Positions 7,626 to 13,625 of a stretch of DNA of 18,350 nucleotides are shown here, one piece after another. The position numbers and the translations under genes are program-made. The stretch lies in assembly GCA_031292915.1 (NCBI GenBank), contig JAUMSH010000018.1, positions 1 through 18,350 on the forward strand, in the 5' to 3' direction. Numbering within the stretch: position 1 is the stretch's first letter; each line of letters begins with the position of its first letter. Source of the DNA: Collinsella sp. (lineage in GTDB: Bacteria; Actinomycetota; Coriobacteriia; Coriobacteriales; Coriobacteriaceae). Below the pieces are notes generated by a model that was not told the DNA's origin, did not search any database, and was given only the letters and a program-made list of their open reading frames with translations.

Positions 7626-7654
7626 TTGACTTTAGGCAACTAAAGTTTCATACT
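7626..7654 (+). promoter_or_regulatory. sigma70-type promoter upstream of the cstA leader
   Basis: A -35 box TTGACT (7626-7631) and a -10-like CATACT (7649-7654) are separated by exactly 17 nt, in an AT-rich patch that stands out from the surrounding GC-rich DNA. The predicted start near 7661 gives a leader of about 235 nt before the cstA start codon. That is long enough to hold the leader peptide and terminator described below. Confidence 0.6.
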
Positions 7655-7672
7655 CCTTTTCATCCACTGGGG

Positions 7673-7701
7673 GATGTGAACACGCACGGATTGTTCACAT
7701 C
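7673..7701 (+). promoter_or_regulatory. 9-bp inverted repeat in the cstA leader
   Basis: GATGTGAAC (7673-7681) and GTTCACATC (7693-7701) form a perfect inverted repeat with an 11-nt spacer, just downstream of the predicted transcription start. It could be a leader hairpin or a repressor operator in the DNA. Its TGTGA / TCACA halves recall a CRP site, but the spacing between them (15 nt rather than 6) does not fit one. Confidence 0.45.
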
Positions 7702-7725
7702 ATGATTGAAGAGGATTTCTCAGAC

Positions 7726-7770
7726 ATGTTCACGCATCAGCTAAACATTATCAGCGTAGTAATTATCTGA
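7726..7770 (+). CDS. candidate attenuator leader peptide, Ile/Val-rich (14 aa)
   Basis: A short frame reads MFTHQLNIISVVII and stops at TGA (7768-7770). AAGAGG (7709-7714) is a plausible ribosome binding site 11 nt before the ATG. An in-frame ATG at 7702 would make it 22 aa but has no such site. Seven of the last nine codons before the stop encode Leu, Ile or Val, ending Val-Val-Ile-Ile, much like the leader peptides of ilv operons. The stop codon falls inside the downstream strand of an RNA hairpin (7733-7740 / 7767-7774), and an intrinsic terminator follows at 7822-7860. Function is inferred from this arrangement; translation is not shown. Confidence 0.5.
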   Translation: MFTHQLNIISVVII

Positions 7771-7818
7771 TGCGGGTTAGCACATACAGCTAGCCCGTAC
7801 GATAACGGGCGGCTGATG
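7733..7818 (+). promoter_or_regulatory. mutually exclusive leader hairpins of the cstA attenuator
   Basis: Several helices here compete. CGCATCAG (7733-7740) pairs with CTGATGCG (7767-7774). CGGGTTAGC (7773-7781) pairs with GCTAGCCCG (7789-7797), sharing bases with the first hairpin. GCCCGT (7793-7798) pairs with ACGGGC (7805-7810), sharing bases with the second. CATCAGC (7735-7741) can instead pair with GCTGATG (7812-7818). Such a chain of overlapping helices between a leader peptide and a terminator is typical of attenuators. I could not identify one convincing antiterminator helix that opens the terminator stem, so the exact switch is unresolved. Confidence 0.5.
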
Positions 7819-7821
7819 AAG

Positions 7822-7860
7822 ATGAGGGCCGTCGAGCGCAACCGACGGCCCTCATTTTTT
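7822..7860 (+). terminator. intrinsic terminator in the cstA leader (attenuator)
   Basis: A perfect 13-bp stem, ATGAGGGCCGTCG (7822-7834) with CGACGGCCCTCAT (7843-7855), has an 8-nt loop and runs into TTTTTT (7855-7860). It ends 35 nt before the cstA start codon and only 22 nt before its Shine-Dalgarno sequence. It lies downstream of a promoter and leader frame rather than behind a long gene, so it probably controls read-through into cstA. Confidence 0.88.
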
Positions 7861-7895
7861 ATGTCTGAGTAGTTCTTTTTAGAGGAGGAAATGTA

Positions 7896-9785
7896 ATGAA
7901 CGGAGTTTTGCTCATGGTTGTGGCCGCGGCGGTGCTCGCCTGCGGCTATCTGGGCTATGGCCGATGGCTGGCCAACAAGTGGGGCGTTGACAAAGAGGCC
8001 CTCACGCCGGCCAAGCGCATGAAGGACGGCAAGAGCTTCTCTCCCGTCTCCGCCTTCACCGCTTTCTCGCACCAGTTCAGCTCGATCTGCGGTGCCGGCC
8101 CTGTTACGGGTACGATCGTCGCCATGGCCTTTGGCTGGCTGCCCGTCGTGCTCTGGGTCCTCGTCGGCGGCATCTTCTTTGGCGCCGTCCACGACTTTGG
8201 CGCCCTGTACGCTTCGATGAAGAACAACGGCAAGTCGCTCGCTCAGCTCATCGAGAAGTACATCGGCAAGACCGGCCGTCGCCTGTTCCTGCTGTTCTGC
8301 TGGCTGTTCTGCATCATCGTCATCGCCGCTTTCACCGACATGGTCTGCAAGACGTTCATGTTCACCCCGGCCGTTGACGCTTCTGGTGCTGCTACCGGTG
8401 CCATCGACTTCACCAAGTCCTATGCCGCCGGCTGCGCTGGCACCATCTCCATCCTGTTCACCTTCGTCGCCATGGCCTTTGGTTGGGCCCAGAAGAAGTT
8501 CAACCTCACCGGCGCTGCCGAGTTCGTCACCGGCGTGGTGCTCATGGTTCTCATGTTCGCCGTTGGTATGCAGTTCCCGGTTTATCTGACCAAGTTCCAG
8601 TGGTTCGCTGTCGTCATGGTCTACCTGGTCTTCGCTGGCGCTATGCCCATCCAGATGCTCAAGACCCCGCGCGACTACCTCACTTCCATCATGATGATCG
8701 TCATGATCGCCTGCGCTGTCCTCGGCATCGTTGTCCTGGGTGTTCACGGCCAGGCTACGATGACCGCTCCGGTCTTCACTGGCTTCTCTGGTGCCTCCGG
8801 CATGATGTTCCCGGTCCTGTTTGTCTCCGTTGCTTGCGGCGCTCTCTCCGGTTTCCACAGCCTCGTTTCTTCTGGTACCTCCTCCAAGCAGGTTGAGAAG
8901 GAGCAGGACGCCGTCAAGGTCGGTTACGGCGCTATGGTCGTCGAGTCCTTCGTCGGCATCCTTGCCATCATCGTTGCCGGCATCATGTTCTCCGACATGA
9001 ACACCGCCGGTACCGGCGCCCTCAACGCCGGTGTCGCTTCCACCCCGTTCCAGATCTTCGCCGCTGGCATCTCCCGCGGTATGCAGGCCTTCGGTGTTGA
9101 CGGCACGCTCGCTACCGTCTTCATGACCATGAACGTCTCCGCTCTGGCCCTGACCTCGCTCGACGCCGTCGCCCGCATCGCCCGCACTTCGTTCTCTGAG
9201 TTCTTTGCCCAGACCAACGACGCCCTGGCCATCGAGTCCAAGGCCGGCTACATGAAGGTCCTCGGCAACCCCTGGTTCGCCACGGTTGTCACCCTGCTTC
9301 CTGGTCTCGCCCTCGCTTTTGGTGGCTATGCCAACATCTGGCCGCTCTTTGGTGCTTCCAACCAGCTGCTCGGCGGTATGACCATGATCACCCTCGCCGT
9401 GTTCTGCAAGTGCACCGGCCGCAAGGGTTGGATGCTCTACGTGCCCGTCGTCTTCCTGCTCTGCTGCACCTTCACCTCGCTGGTCCAGAGCGCCATGGGC
9501 TGCATGACCGCCGTCCAGGCCTACGGCTTCTTCGGTACCATCCCGGCTACCGCCACCACGGCTGCCGTCTCCGTCGCCGCCACCAAGGGCCTGCAGCTCG
9601 TCTTTGCCGTCCTGCTGATGGTCCTGGGCCTCATCGTTGCCGTCAACTGCCTCAAGGAGTTCTTCGGCAAGGAGGCCGGCTCCATGCCCGACGAGGAGCC
9701 CGAGTGGTCCGAGATGGGCAAGGCCGAGTATGGTCGCGCTGCTGCCGCCGAGGCTCCTGCCGACGCTGAGGCCGCCAAGGCTTAG
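7896..9785 (+). CDS. cstA: carbon starvation protein CstA, peptide/pyruvate-type transporter
   Basis: CstA-family integral membrane proteins import peptides or pyruvate. The substrate here is not determined. The 629-aa protein is very hydrophobic with well over a dozen membrane segments. It begins with a membrane helix (residues 3-22) followed by the family's SAFTAFSHQFSSICGAGPVTGT stretch (about 50-71) and FGAVHDFGALYAS. The C-terminal half holds further helices, and the last 35 residues are a hydrophilic Glu/Ala-rich tail. GAGGAGG (7882-7888) is an excellent ribosome binding site for ATG 7896. Codons are strikingly uniform (TTC, ATC, CTC, TCC, AAG), much more so than in neighbouring genes, which suggests high expression. 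Expression is probably set by the leader at 7661-7860. A terminator at 9825-9862 makes it monocistronic. Confidence 0.92.
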   Translation: MNGVLLMVVAAAVLACGYLGYGRWLANKWGVDKEALTPAKRMKDGKSFSPVSAFTAFSHQFSSICGAGPVTGTIVAMAFGWLPVVLWVLVGGIFFGAVHDFGALYASMKNNGKSLAQLIEKYIGKTGRRLFLLFCWLFCIIVIAAFTDMVCKTFMFTPAVDASGAATGAIDFTKSYAAGCAGTISILFTFVAMAFGWAQKKFNLTGAAEFVTGVVLMVLMFAVGMQFPVYLTKFQWFAVVMVYLVFAGAMPIQMLKTPRDYLTSIMMIVMIACAVLGIVVLGVHGQATMTAPVFTGFSGASGMMFPVLFVSVACGALSGFHSLVSSGTSSKQVEKEQDAVKVGYGAMVVESFVGILAIIVAGIMFSDMNTAGTGALNAGVASTPFQIFAAGISRGMQAFGVDGTLATVFMTMNVSALALTSLDAVARIARTSFSEFFAQTNDALAIESKAGYMKVLGNPWFATVVTLLPGLALAFGGYANIWPLFGASNQLLGGMTMITLAVFCKCTGRKGWMLYVPVVFLLCCTFTSLVQSAMGCMTAVQAYGFFGTIPATATTAAVSVAATKGLQLVFAVLLMVLGLIVAVNCLKEFFGKEAGSMPDEEPEWSEMGKAEYGRAAAAEAPADAEAAKA

Positions 9786-9824
9786 CCGATCGGACGGATT
9801 GGATCTTCCATCTCTATGACTCGG

Positions 9825-9862
9825 AAAGACCGGGTCCGCAACAATGCGGACTCGGTCTTTTT
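9825..9862 (+). terminator. intrinsic terminator after cstA
   Basis: AAAGACCGGGTCCGCA (9825-9840) pairs with TGCGGACTCGGTCTTT (9845-9860) over 16 positions with one G-T pair, around an ACAA loop, and is followed by a T-run (9858-9862). Confidence 0.92.
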
Positions 9863-9903
9863 CTTGCGAGAACGGGTGATGCAAGGGCGTCCTCGCAGAT
9901 GTT

Positions 9904-9933
9904 TTGCGTGTATAGGCTCACGCGTTGTACCAT
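9904..9933 (+). promoter_or_regulatory. possible promoter of the JetD-like gene
   Basis: TTGCGT (9904-9909) and TACCAT (9928-9933) are 18 nt apart and lie between the cstA terminator and the next gene. The predicted start, near 9940, is about 28 nt before the GTG start at 9968. Both boxes are imperfect, so this is a weak call. Confidence 0.35.
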
Positions 9934-9967
9934 ATAGACGTATATGTGTGCATATGAAAGGGGCCCC

Positions 9968-12127
9968 GTGGCCAAGACGGTATATTCCGATAACCAACAA
10001 AATGTCGATGCTCTGGCTGAGCGTCTGAGCGGACAAACGTCGCTTTCTGCCGAGCGGGCTAAGCTGGTTGCCTACGACCTGCTCTGCCGCAAGGCGCTCA
10101 AGATCAAGTCGAGCGCGCTGGCGCAAATCTTCCGCTCCGTGGATAAGGAGTGCGATACCAAGGCGATGCGCGACGAGCTTATCGCGGCAAAGATTGTGAC
10201 CAAGATCGAGGGCAGCGGCATTAACGGCCGTCCGGCGTTCTATACCATCAATGCCGAGATTCATGATGCCCAGGAGCAGCCTGTCGAGGGTTCCGTTGAG
10301 GTGCCTGCTGCGGAAGAAGTTGCCCCGCGTGAGCATATCGATACTGACGAGCTGCTCGATGAAAACGTCGTTCGCGCTTTTACCGCCAAGGCGGGTCGCG
10401 GCGGCTTTGGCGGGGGTGGCAAGCGCGATGCGCAACGCCGTGCTCAGCAGGAGCGCTTCCGTCGCGCCGTTGCTCAAAAGGATGAGCTTGATACCGAGGC
10501 TGTTGAGGCTGAGGTTGCTGCCGAGTCGCAGAAGCCCGCGAAGGAGCAAAAGCCTGTGGAGGCCCAAGAGCCCAAGCGTCGCCGCGGTGCTCACTTTAAG
10601 GCTGCGCAGCAGGACGCTGTGCGCGATGCCGAAGAGGCTGCCGAGGTTGCGGACGATTCCGAGAAGCCGGCCAAGAAGGCCTCAGGCTCGTGTCGTCCCG
10701 GTCGCGGCTTCGCAGGTCGCGCGTACCCTGTAAAGCGTCAGGAGAAGGTCAATCAGGTTCCGGAGGCGCGGGCCGAGAAGGCCGTGGAGCCTGCCGAGCC
10801 GGAAGTCCGTGAACAGAAGCCTGTTGATGAGCAGACTGCTTCCGATACGGAGACTCAGGGCCAGCAACCTGCGGCTGAACAGACGGGGGAGGGTACTTCG
10901 AGTAGGCCTCACCGCCGTCGTCATCGTGGCGGTCGCAGCTCTAACGCTCAGGATGCTGCCGAGAATGTAGCGCCGCGCGACGAAGATGCGAAGGTGGATG
11001 CTCCGACGGGGCAGCCCAAGCGTCAGCCGGCGAAGGAGGGCAAACCCGAGCGTTCGCAGAAGCAGACGTCTACTTCGAAACGTGAGTGCAATGCCCAAGG
11101 AGATTCTAGGCGCAAGTCTCAGAAGAAGCCCGAGTTTGCCGCAGCAGATACGGCTGCCCAGCAGACTGAGTCGACTACCCATGGCGAGGTTTCGGCGTTT
11201 GCCCTGGCCCGCGTTCTGGGCAGGCAGCTGCTCAAGGTTGTCCCCACGCCCACGGCGCTCTCCAAAATTAAGGAGCAGCAGACCCAGATTGTAAGGGTTG
11301 AAGGCAAGGACGGTAAAAAGACGCCGCAGCGCGCTCAGCACAACGAGATGTCCAATCGCAAGATTGCCGAGGAAATCGCGATCATTCAGGCTTGGGTCGA
11401 GCAAAACCGCGGTGCCGATACGCCGGTTGCCTCGCGCCGCCAGCGCGCCTACCAGATCTTCAATGACGAAAAAGCTTTTGACGGCAAGCATGGCGAGCGC
11501 CTGATCAGGCGTATGACCGAAAAGGGCATCAGCATGCAGGCGATCAAGGTCGCCCCCAACCGTCCGGTGCACTTTACGGGCTTCTTTACGCTGGGCGCCG
11601 ACAAGCCGTTCATTATGGTCGAGAACCTGGATACCTACGACGAAATCGTCAAGCTTCTGCGCGGACGTAAACATGCCAAGCTCTTTGGTACCAAGGTGGG
11701 CGGCGTAATCTTTGGCGGCGGCTGCAAGGCGAGCGTCTCGCACGCACTGGATGATTATCTGGCCGAGATCGGCTATCGCTTTAGCTATGTCTACTACGTG
11801 GGCGACATCGATCGAGAGGGCGCGCGCATCGTCGAGCAGGCCCGCAATGCCAACGTCGTTGAGATTCGCCTGCATGCCGGCATGTATCGCGCCATGCTTG
11901 CCGAGCATAAGCGTCGCGTGAAGGCCGGCGGCGCGTGCGAGCCCGCGGCTGCCAACCAGGGCGTGCCGCAGAACCTGGCGGCGACGATTAAGGATCTGCC
12001 CATGGTTACGCGCGTGCAGTTCCGCAACGTGCTGCGCGAGGGCGGACGAATTCCGCAGGAGATTCTGATGACCGCAGACTATCGGGATGGCGACTCGGGA
12101 AGCTTCGACCGCATGCTCAACAACTAG
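9968..12127 (+). CDS. JetD-like TOPRIM-domain protein with long disordered basic/acidic middle, no Wadjet partners
   Basis: The role is unknown. The C-terminal ~230 residues resemble the DUF2220/JetD C-terminal region of Wadjet plasmid-defence nucleases: YQIFNDEKAF, then FIMVENLDTYDEIV with Glu552, GVIFGGGCKAS, and YVGDIDREGARI with Asp613 and Asp615, matching the E...DxD metal site of TOPRIM nucleases and topoisomerase-VI-like enzymes. The N-terminal ~95 residues are compact and helical and may be a winged-helix domain. Residues about 110-440 are low-complexity, rich in Ala, Glu, Lys and Gln, with RNA-binding-like Arg/Gly patches (GRGGFGGGGKR, RPHRRRHRGGR). No JetA, JetB or JetC lies in the window. 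GTG 9968, behind AAAGGGG, is preferred. ATG 9944 adds 8 residues but lacks a ribosome binding site. The domain call is from motif recognition and needs a profile search. Confidence 0.75.
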   Translation: MAKTVYSDNQQNVDALAERLSGQTSLSAERAKLVAYDLLCRKALKIKSSALAQIFRSVDKECDTKAMRDELIAAKIVTKIEGSGINGRPAFYTINAEIHDAQEQPVEGSVEVPAAEEVAPREHIDTDELLDENVVRAFTAKAGRGGFGGGGKRDAQRRAQQERFRRAVAQKDELDTEAVEAEVAAESQKPAKEQKPVEAQEPKRRRGAHFKAAQQDAVRDAEEAAEVADDSEKPAKKASGSCRPGRGFAGRAYPVKRQEKVNQVPEARAEKAVEPAEPEVREQKPVDEQTASDTETQGQQPAAEQTGEGTSSRPHRRRHRGGRSSNAQDAAENVAPRDEDAKVDAPTGQPKRQPAKEGKPERSQKQTSTSKRECNAQGDSRRKSQKKPEFAAADTAAQQTESTTHGEVSAFALARVLGRQLLKVVPTPTALSKIKEQQTQIVRVEGKDGKKTPQRAQHNEMSNRKIAEEIAIIQAWVEQNRGADTPVASRRQRAYQIFNDEKAFDGKHGERLIRRMTEKGISMQAIKVAPNRPVHFTGFFTLGADKPFIMVENLDTYDEIVKLLRGRKHAKLFGTKVGGVIFGGGCKASVSHALDDYLAEIGYRFSYVYYVGDIDREGARIVEQARNANVVEIRLHAGMYRAMLAEHKRRVKAGGACEPAAANQGVPQNLAATIKDLPMVTRVQFRNVLREGGRIPQEILMTADYRDGDSGSFDRMLNN

Positions 12128-12134
12128 GGCGTTC

Positions 12135-12271
12135 GGCCCCGGGAGAGTGGGTACACCGGCTTAGGTTTCCTGCTCTACAGTCCTGCTCACGACGGAGGCC
12201 ACATTAAGTGGCCTCCTGTTCGTGCGGAACTCGCGATAAACCTAAGCCGGTGTCCCCACTCTCCCGGGGCC
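12135..12271 (+). repeat. covarying palindromic repeat, copy 3
   Basis: This third copy has the same orientation as copy 1 and starts 7 nt after the stop of the JetD-like gene. Outer arms 12135-12168 and 12238-12271 pair over 34 positions with one mismatch. Conserved core blocks lie at 12169-12186 and 12221-12240. The inner hairpin is GGAGGCCAC / GTGGCCTCC (12194-12202 / 12208-12216) with loop ATTAA, and the lower helix is CACGA / TCGTG (12188-12192 / 12220-12224), replacing the CGCAA / TTGCG of copies 1 and 2. No T-run follows, so it is not a classical terminator. Confidence 0.9.
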
Positions 12272-12397
12272 TGCGGCTACTTGGTTGTCGCATGCGGCTC
12301 GCTTTTCGGAACGGGGCTGATATTTTCTAGATGAAAGGCGCTCTTGGTCCTAATGGGCTTGGGGCGCCTTCGCGTTTCCTCAGCTCCGCACCCTTGC

Positions 12398-12422
12398 GGG
12401 TTCGAATTCCTCCGCTTGCCCA
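12398..12422 (+). other. tRNA 3'-end-like fragment, opposite orientation to tRNA-Gln
   Basis: The segment GGGTTCGAATTCCTCCGC followed by TTGCCCA resembles the T-arm and acceptor end of the nearby tRNA-Gln (GGGTTCGAATCCCTCCG then TCCCA) but lies on the plus strand. Upstream sequence does not give a matching 5' acceptor strand: GGGCTTG at the expected distance does not pair with CTTGCCC. It is therefore not called as a tRNA. It may be a decayed tRNA or an old attachment-site remnant. Confidence 0.3.
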
Positions 12423-12428
12423 CAAGAA

Positions 12429-12460
12429 AGCGCTCCAGGTTCATAAGGGCCTGGAGCGCT
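12429..12460 (-). terminator. intrinsic terminator of tRNA-Gln
   Basis: An 11-bp perfect stem, AGCGCTCCAGG (12429-12439) with CCTGGAGCGCT (12450-12460), lies 14 nt past the tRNA 3' end on the minus strand and is followed there by TTTCTT. It suits termination of the tRNA-Gln transcript. Confidence 0.8.
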
Positions 12461-12473
12461 GTGTTCTTAAGGG

Positions 12474-12545
12474 CTGGGACGGAGGGATTCGAACCCCCAA
12501 CAGCCGGCACCAAAAACCGGAGTTCTACCGTTGAACTACGTCCCA
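12474..12545 (-). tRNA. tRNA-Gln (anticodon UUG)
   Basis: Read on the minus strand, the acceptor TGGGACG pairs with CGTCCCA. The D-arm is GTTC-AACGGTA-GAAC. The anticodon arm is CCGGT-TTTTGGT-GCCGG, giving anticodon TTG for CAA glutamine codons. A 5-nt variable loop is followed by a T-arm with TTCGAAT. The discriminator is G73, as usual for tRNA-Gln. The next bases are CCC, so the CCA end is not encoded and must be added after transcription. A terminator follows at 12460-12429. Confidence 0.95.
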
Positions 12546-12581
12546 GTATGGGTGTTGCCAAAAGCAACTCGTCTAGTTTAC

Positions 12582-13487
12582 CTAATCTGCGAGGGCATCG
12601 CAAACGCCATCGAGCAGGCGTACCGCGAGCGTCTGGGCGTCGCTGGCAGTGAAGGTGCCGTTGTAGCGCGTCATGCCGGTGAGCTCAATGCGGATGCGTG
12701 CCGGCTTTTGCTGTGCGGCGACATTGGCGGTGCGGATGCGCTGGGCCAGGTTGTGGCACTCGGCGAGGGCAATCGTGGCGCGCGGAGCGGCGTCGGCGGG
12801 CAGCTCGTCGCTTGCGATCTCGAGCACCAGGTCAACGTCGGTCGGAACCTCGGAATCGCAAAGCATCATACCGCTGTTGTCGGTCGTCGCCGTGGCGATG
12901 TTCCACATGCGCGATGCTACGCTGCGCGCGATAGGGTCCTCGCCGATGACGGCAATCTGGAAACGCTCGAGTACGTTGGCCGCGCGGGCAAAGCCGATGC
13001 GCGATTCGGCCTCGGTCACCGAAGGTTTACCCTCCCATACGTGGTGCAGGCGGTTGATGTAGGCGTAGGTATCCTGGAAAGCCATACCGTCGGCAAACAG
13101 ACCGACGTTTTCCTGGAACTGCTGAAGGGCCGCCTCGGTGTGAGGGCCAAAGTAGCCATCGTCCTCACCGCAGGCAAAGCCCAAAACGTTGAGCGCGCGC
13201 TGCAGGGCCTGCACGTCGGCGCCATGGAAATTGGGCATACGCAGGTAGAGGGTGCGGTCGCCCAGTTTATACGAGGCGTCGACCAGAGCGCTCCAGCAGG
13301 GGATATCGACGGCACAGCCAGCGGCAAGGCCGCTATCGAGCCTAAAGGTGCCAACAGCCTGTTCGGTGGTGGTGCCAAAGCGCTTGTCGGCAACCTCGGT
13401 GTCATCGATTGTATAGCCGAGCTGCAGAAGGCGGGACTGGACGTCCTCGACGGCTGCTCCCTGCATGCCCGTTGTAATAGGTTCCAT
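12582..13487 (-). CDS. double peptidoglycan-binding-domain protein with degenerate amidase-like C-terminus
   Basis: Two PG_binding_1 repeats form the N-terminal half: residues about 5-70 (MQGAAVEDVQSRLLQLGY, then KRFGTTTEQAVGTFR) and about 85-150 (ADVQALQRALNVLGF, then GYFGPHTEAALQQFQ). There is no signal peptide or membrane segment, so the protein seems cytoplasmic, which is odd for a murein-binding fold. The C-terminal ~130 residues faintly follow the layout of amidase_3 (VDLVLEIASDELPA where amidases have ADLxISIHAD; ECHNLAQRI; final helix) but lack its zinc His and Glu residues. This combination recalls actinobacterial CwlM, a cytoplasmic inactive amidase homologue that controls peptidoglycan precursor synthesis; that link is inference. 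AAAGGGG lies before the ATG. It is 138 bp downstream of the polyprenyl synthase gene, same strand. Confidence 0.75.
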   Translation of the reverse strand: MEPITTGMQGAAVEDVQSRLLQLGYTIDDTEVADKRFGTTTEQAVGTFRLDSGLAAGCAVDIPCWSALVDASYKLGDRTLYLRMPNFHGADVQALQRALNVLGFACGEDDGYFGPHTEAALQQFQENVGLFADGMAFQDTYAYINRLHHVWEGKPSVTEAESRIGFARAANVLERFQIAVIGEDPIARSVASRMWNIATATTDNSGMMLCDSEVPTDVDLVLEIASDELPADAAPRATIALAECHNLAQRIRTANVAAQQKPARIRIELTGMTRYNGTFTASDAQTLAVRLLDGVCDALAD

Positions 13488-13625
13488 GAACGAACCCCTT
13501 TCGGCGTACCATTCGTACTATTTGAGCGTGTGTCGGATAGACAACGCAAAGGGATGCATAAACATGCACTCAACAGTGTAGCAAGTTGTACCCAAATACG
13601 CTGCTGACAGGTTTTATAACCCCCG

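Noticed and set aside
7341..7643. A 100-aa plus-strand frame through repeat copy 2 (contains YREFRTQRK), and matching minus-strand frames through copy 1 (6996-7274)
   Set aside because: The shared peptide arises because the same repeat core is translated in each; start sites lack ribosome binding sites and the frames run through perfect palindromes. These are repeat shadows, not genes.
7625..7860. T-box riboswitch before cstA
   Set aside because: No T-box sequence (UGGNACCGCG type) or specifier-loop layout was found; a leader peptide explains the Ile/Val codons better.
7891..7898. ATGTAATG: a start-stop (ATG TAA) overlapping the cstA start
   Set aside because: The Shine-Dalgarno sequence is only 2-3 nt from the first ATG, too close for initiation there, so a regulatory start-stop is unlikely.
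7737..9884. A 715-aa minus-strand frame opposite cstA, rich in Gly, Asp, Glu and His
   Set aside because: It is the antisense of a GC-rich, strongly codon-biased membrane-protein gene. Low-complexity composition and no ribosome binding site mark it as a shadow.
9968..12127. A complete Wadjet defence system
   Set aside because: Only a JetD-like C-terminal domain is present; no JetA, JetB or JetC (SMC-like) genes occur in the window, and neighbours are housekeeping genes.
12331..12534. Plus-strand frames across the tRNA region
   Set aside because: They read through the antisense of tRNA-Gln and its terminator and lack start signals.
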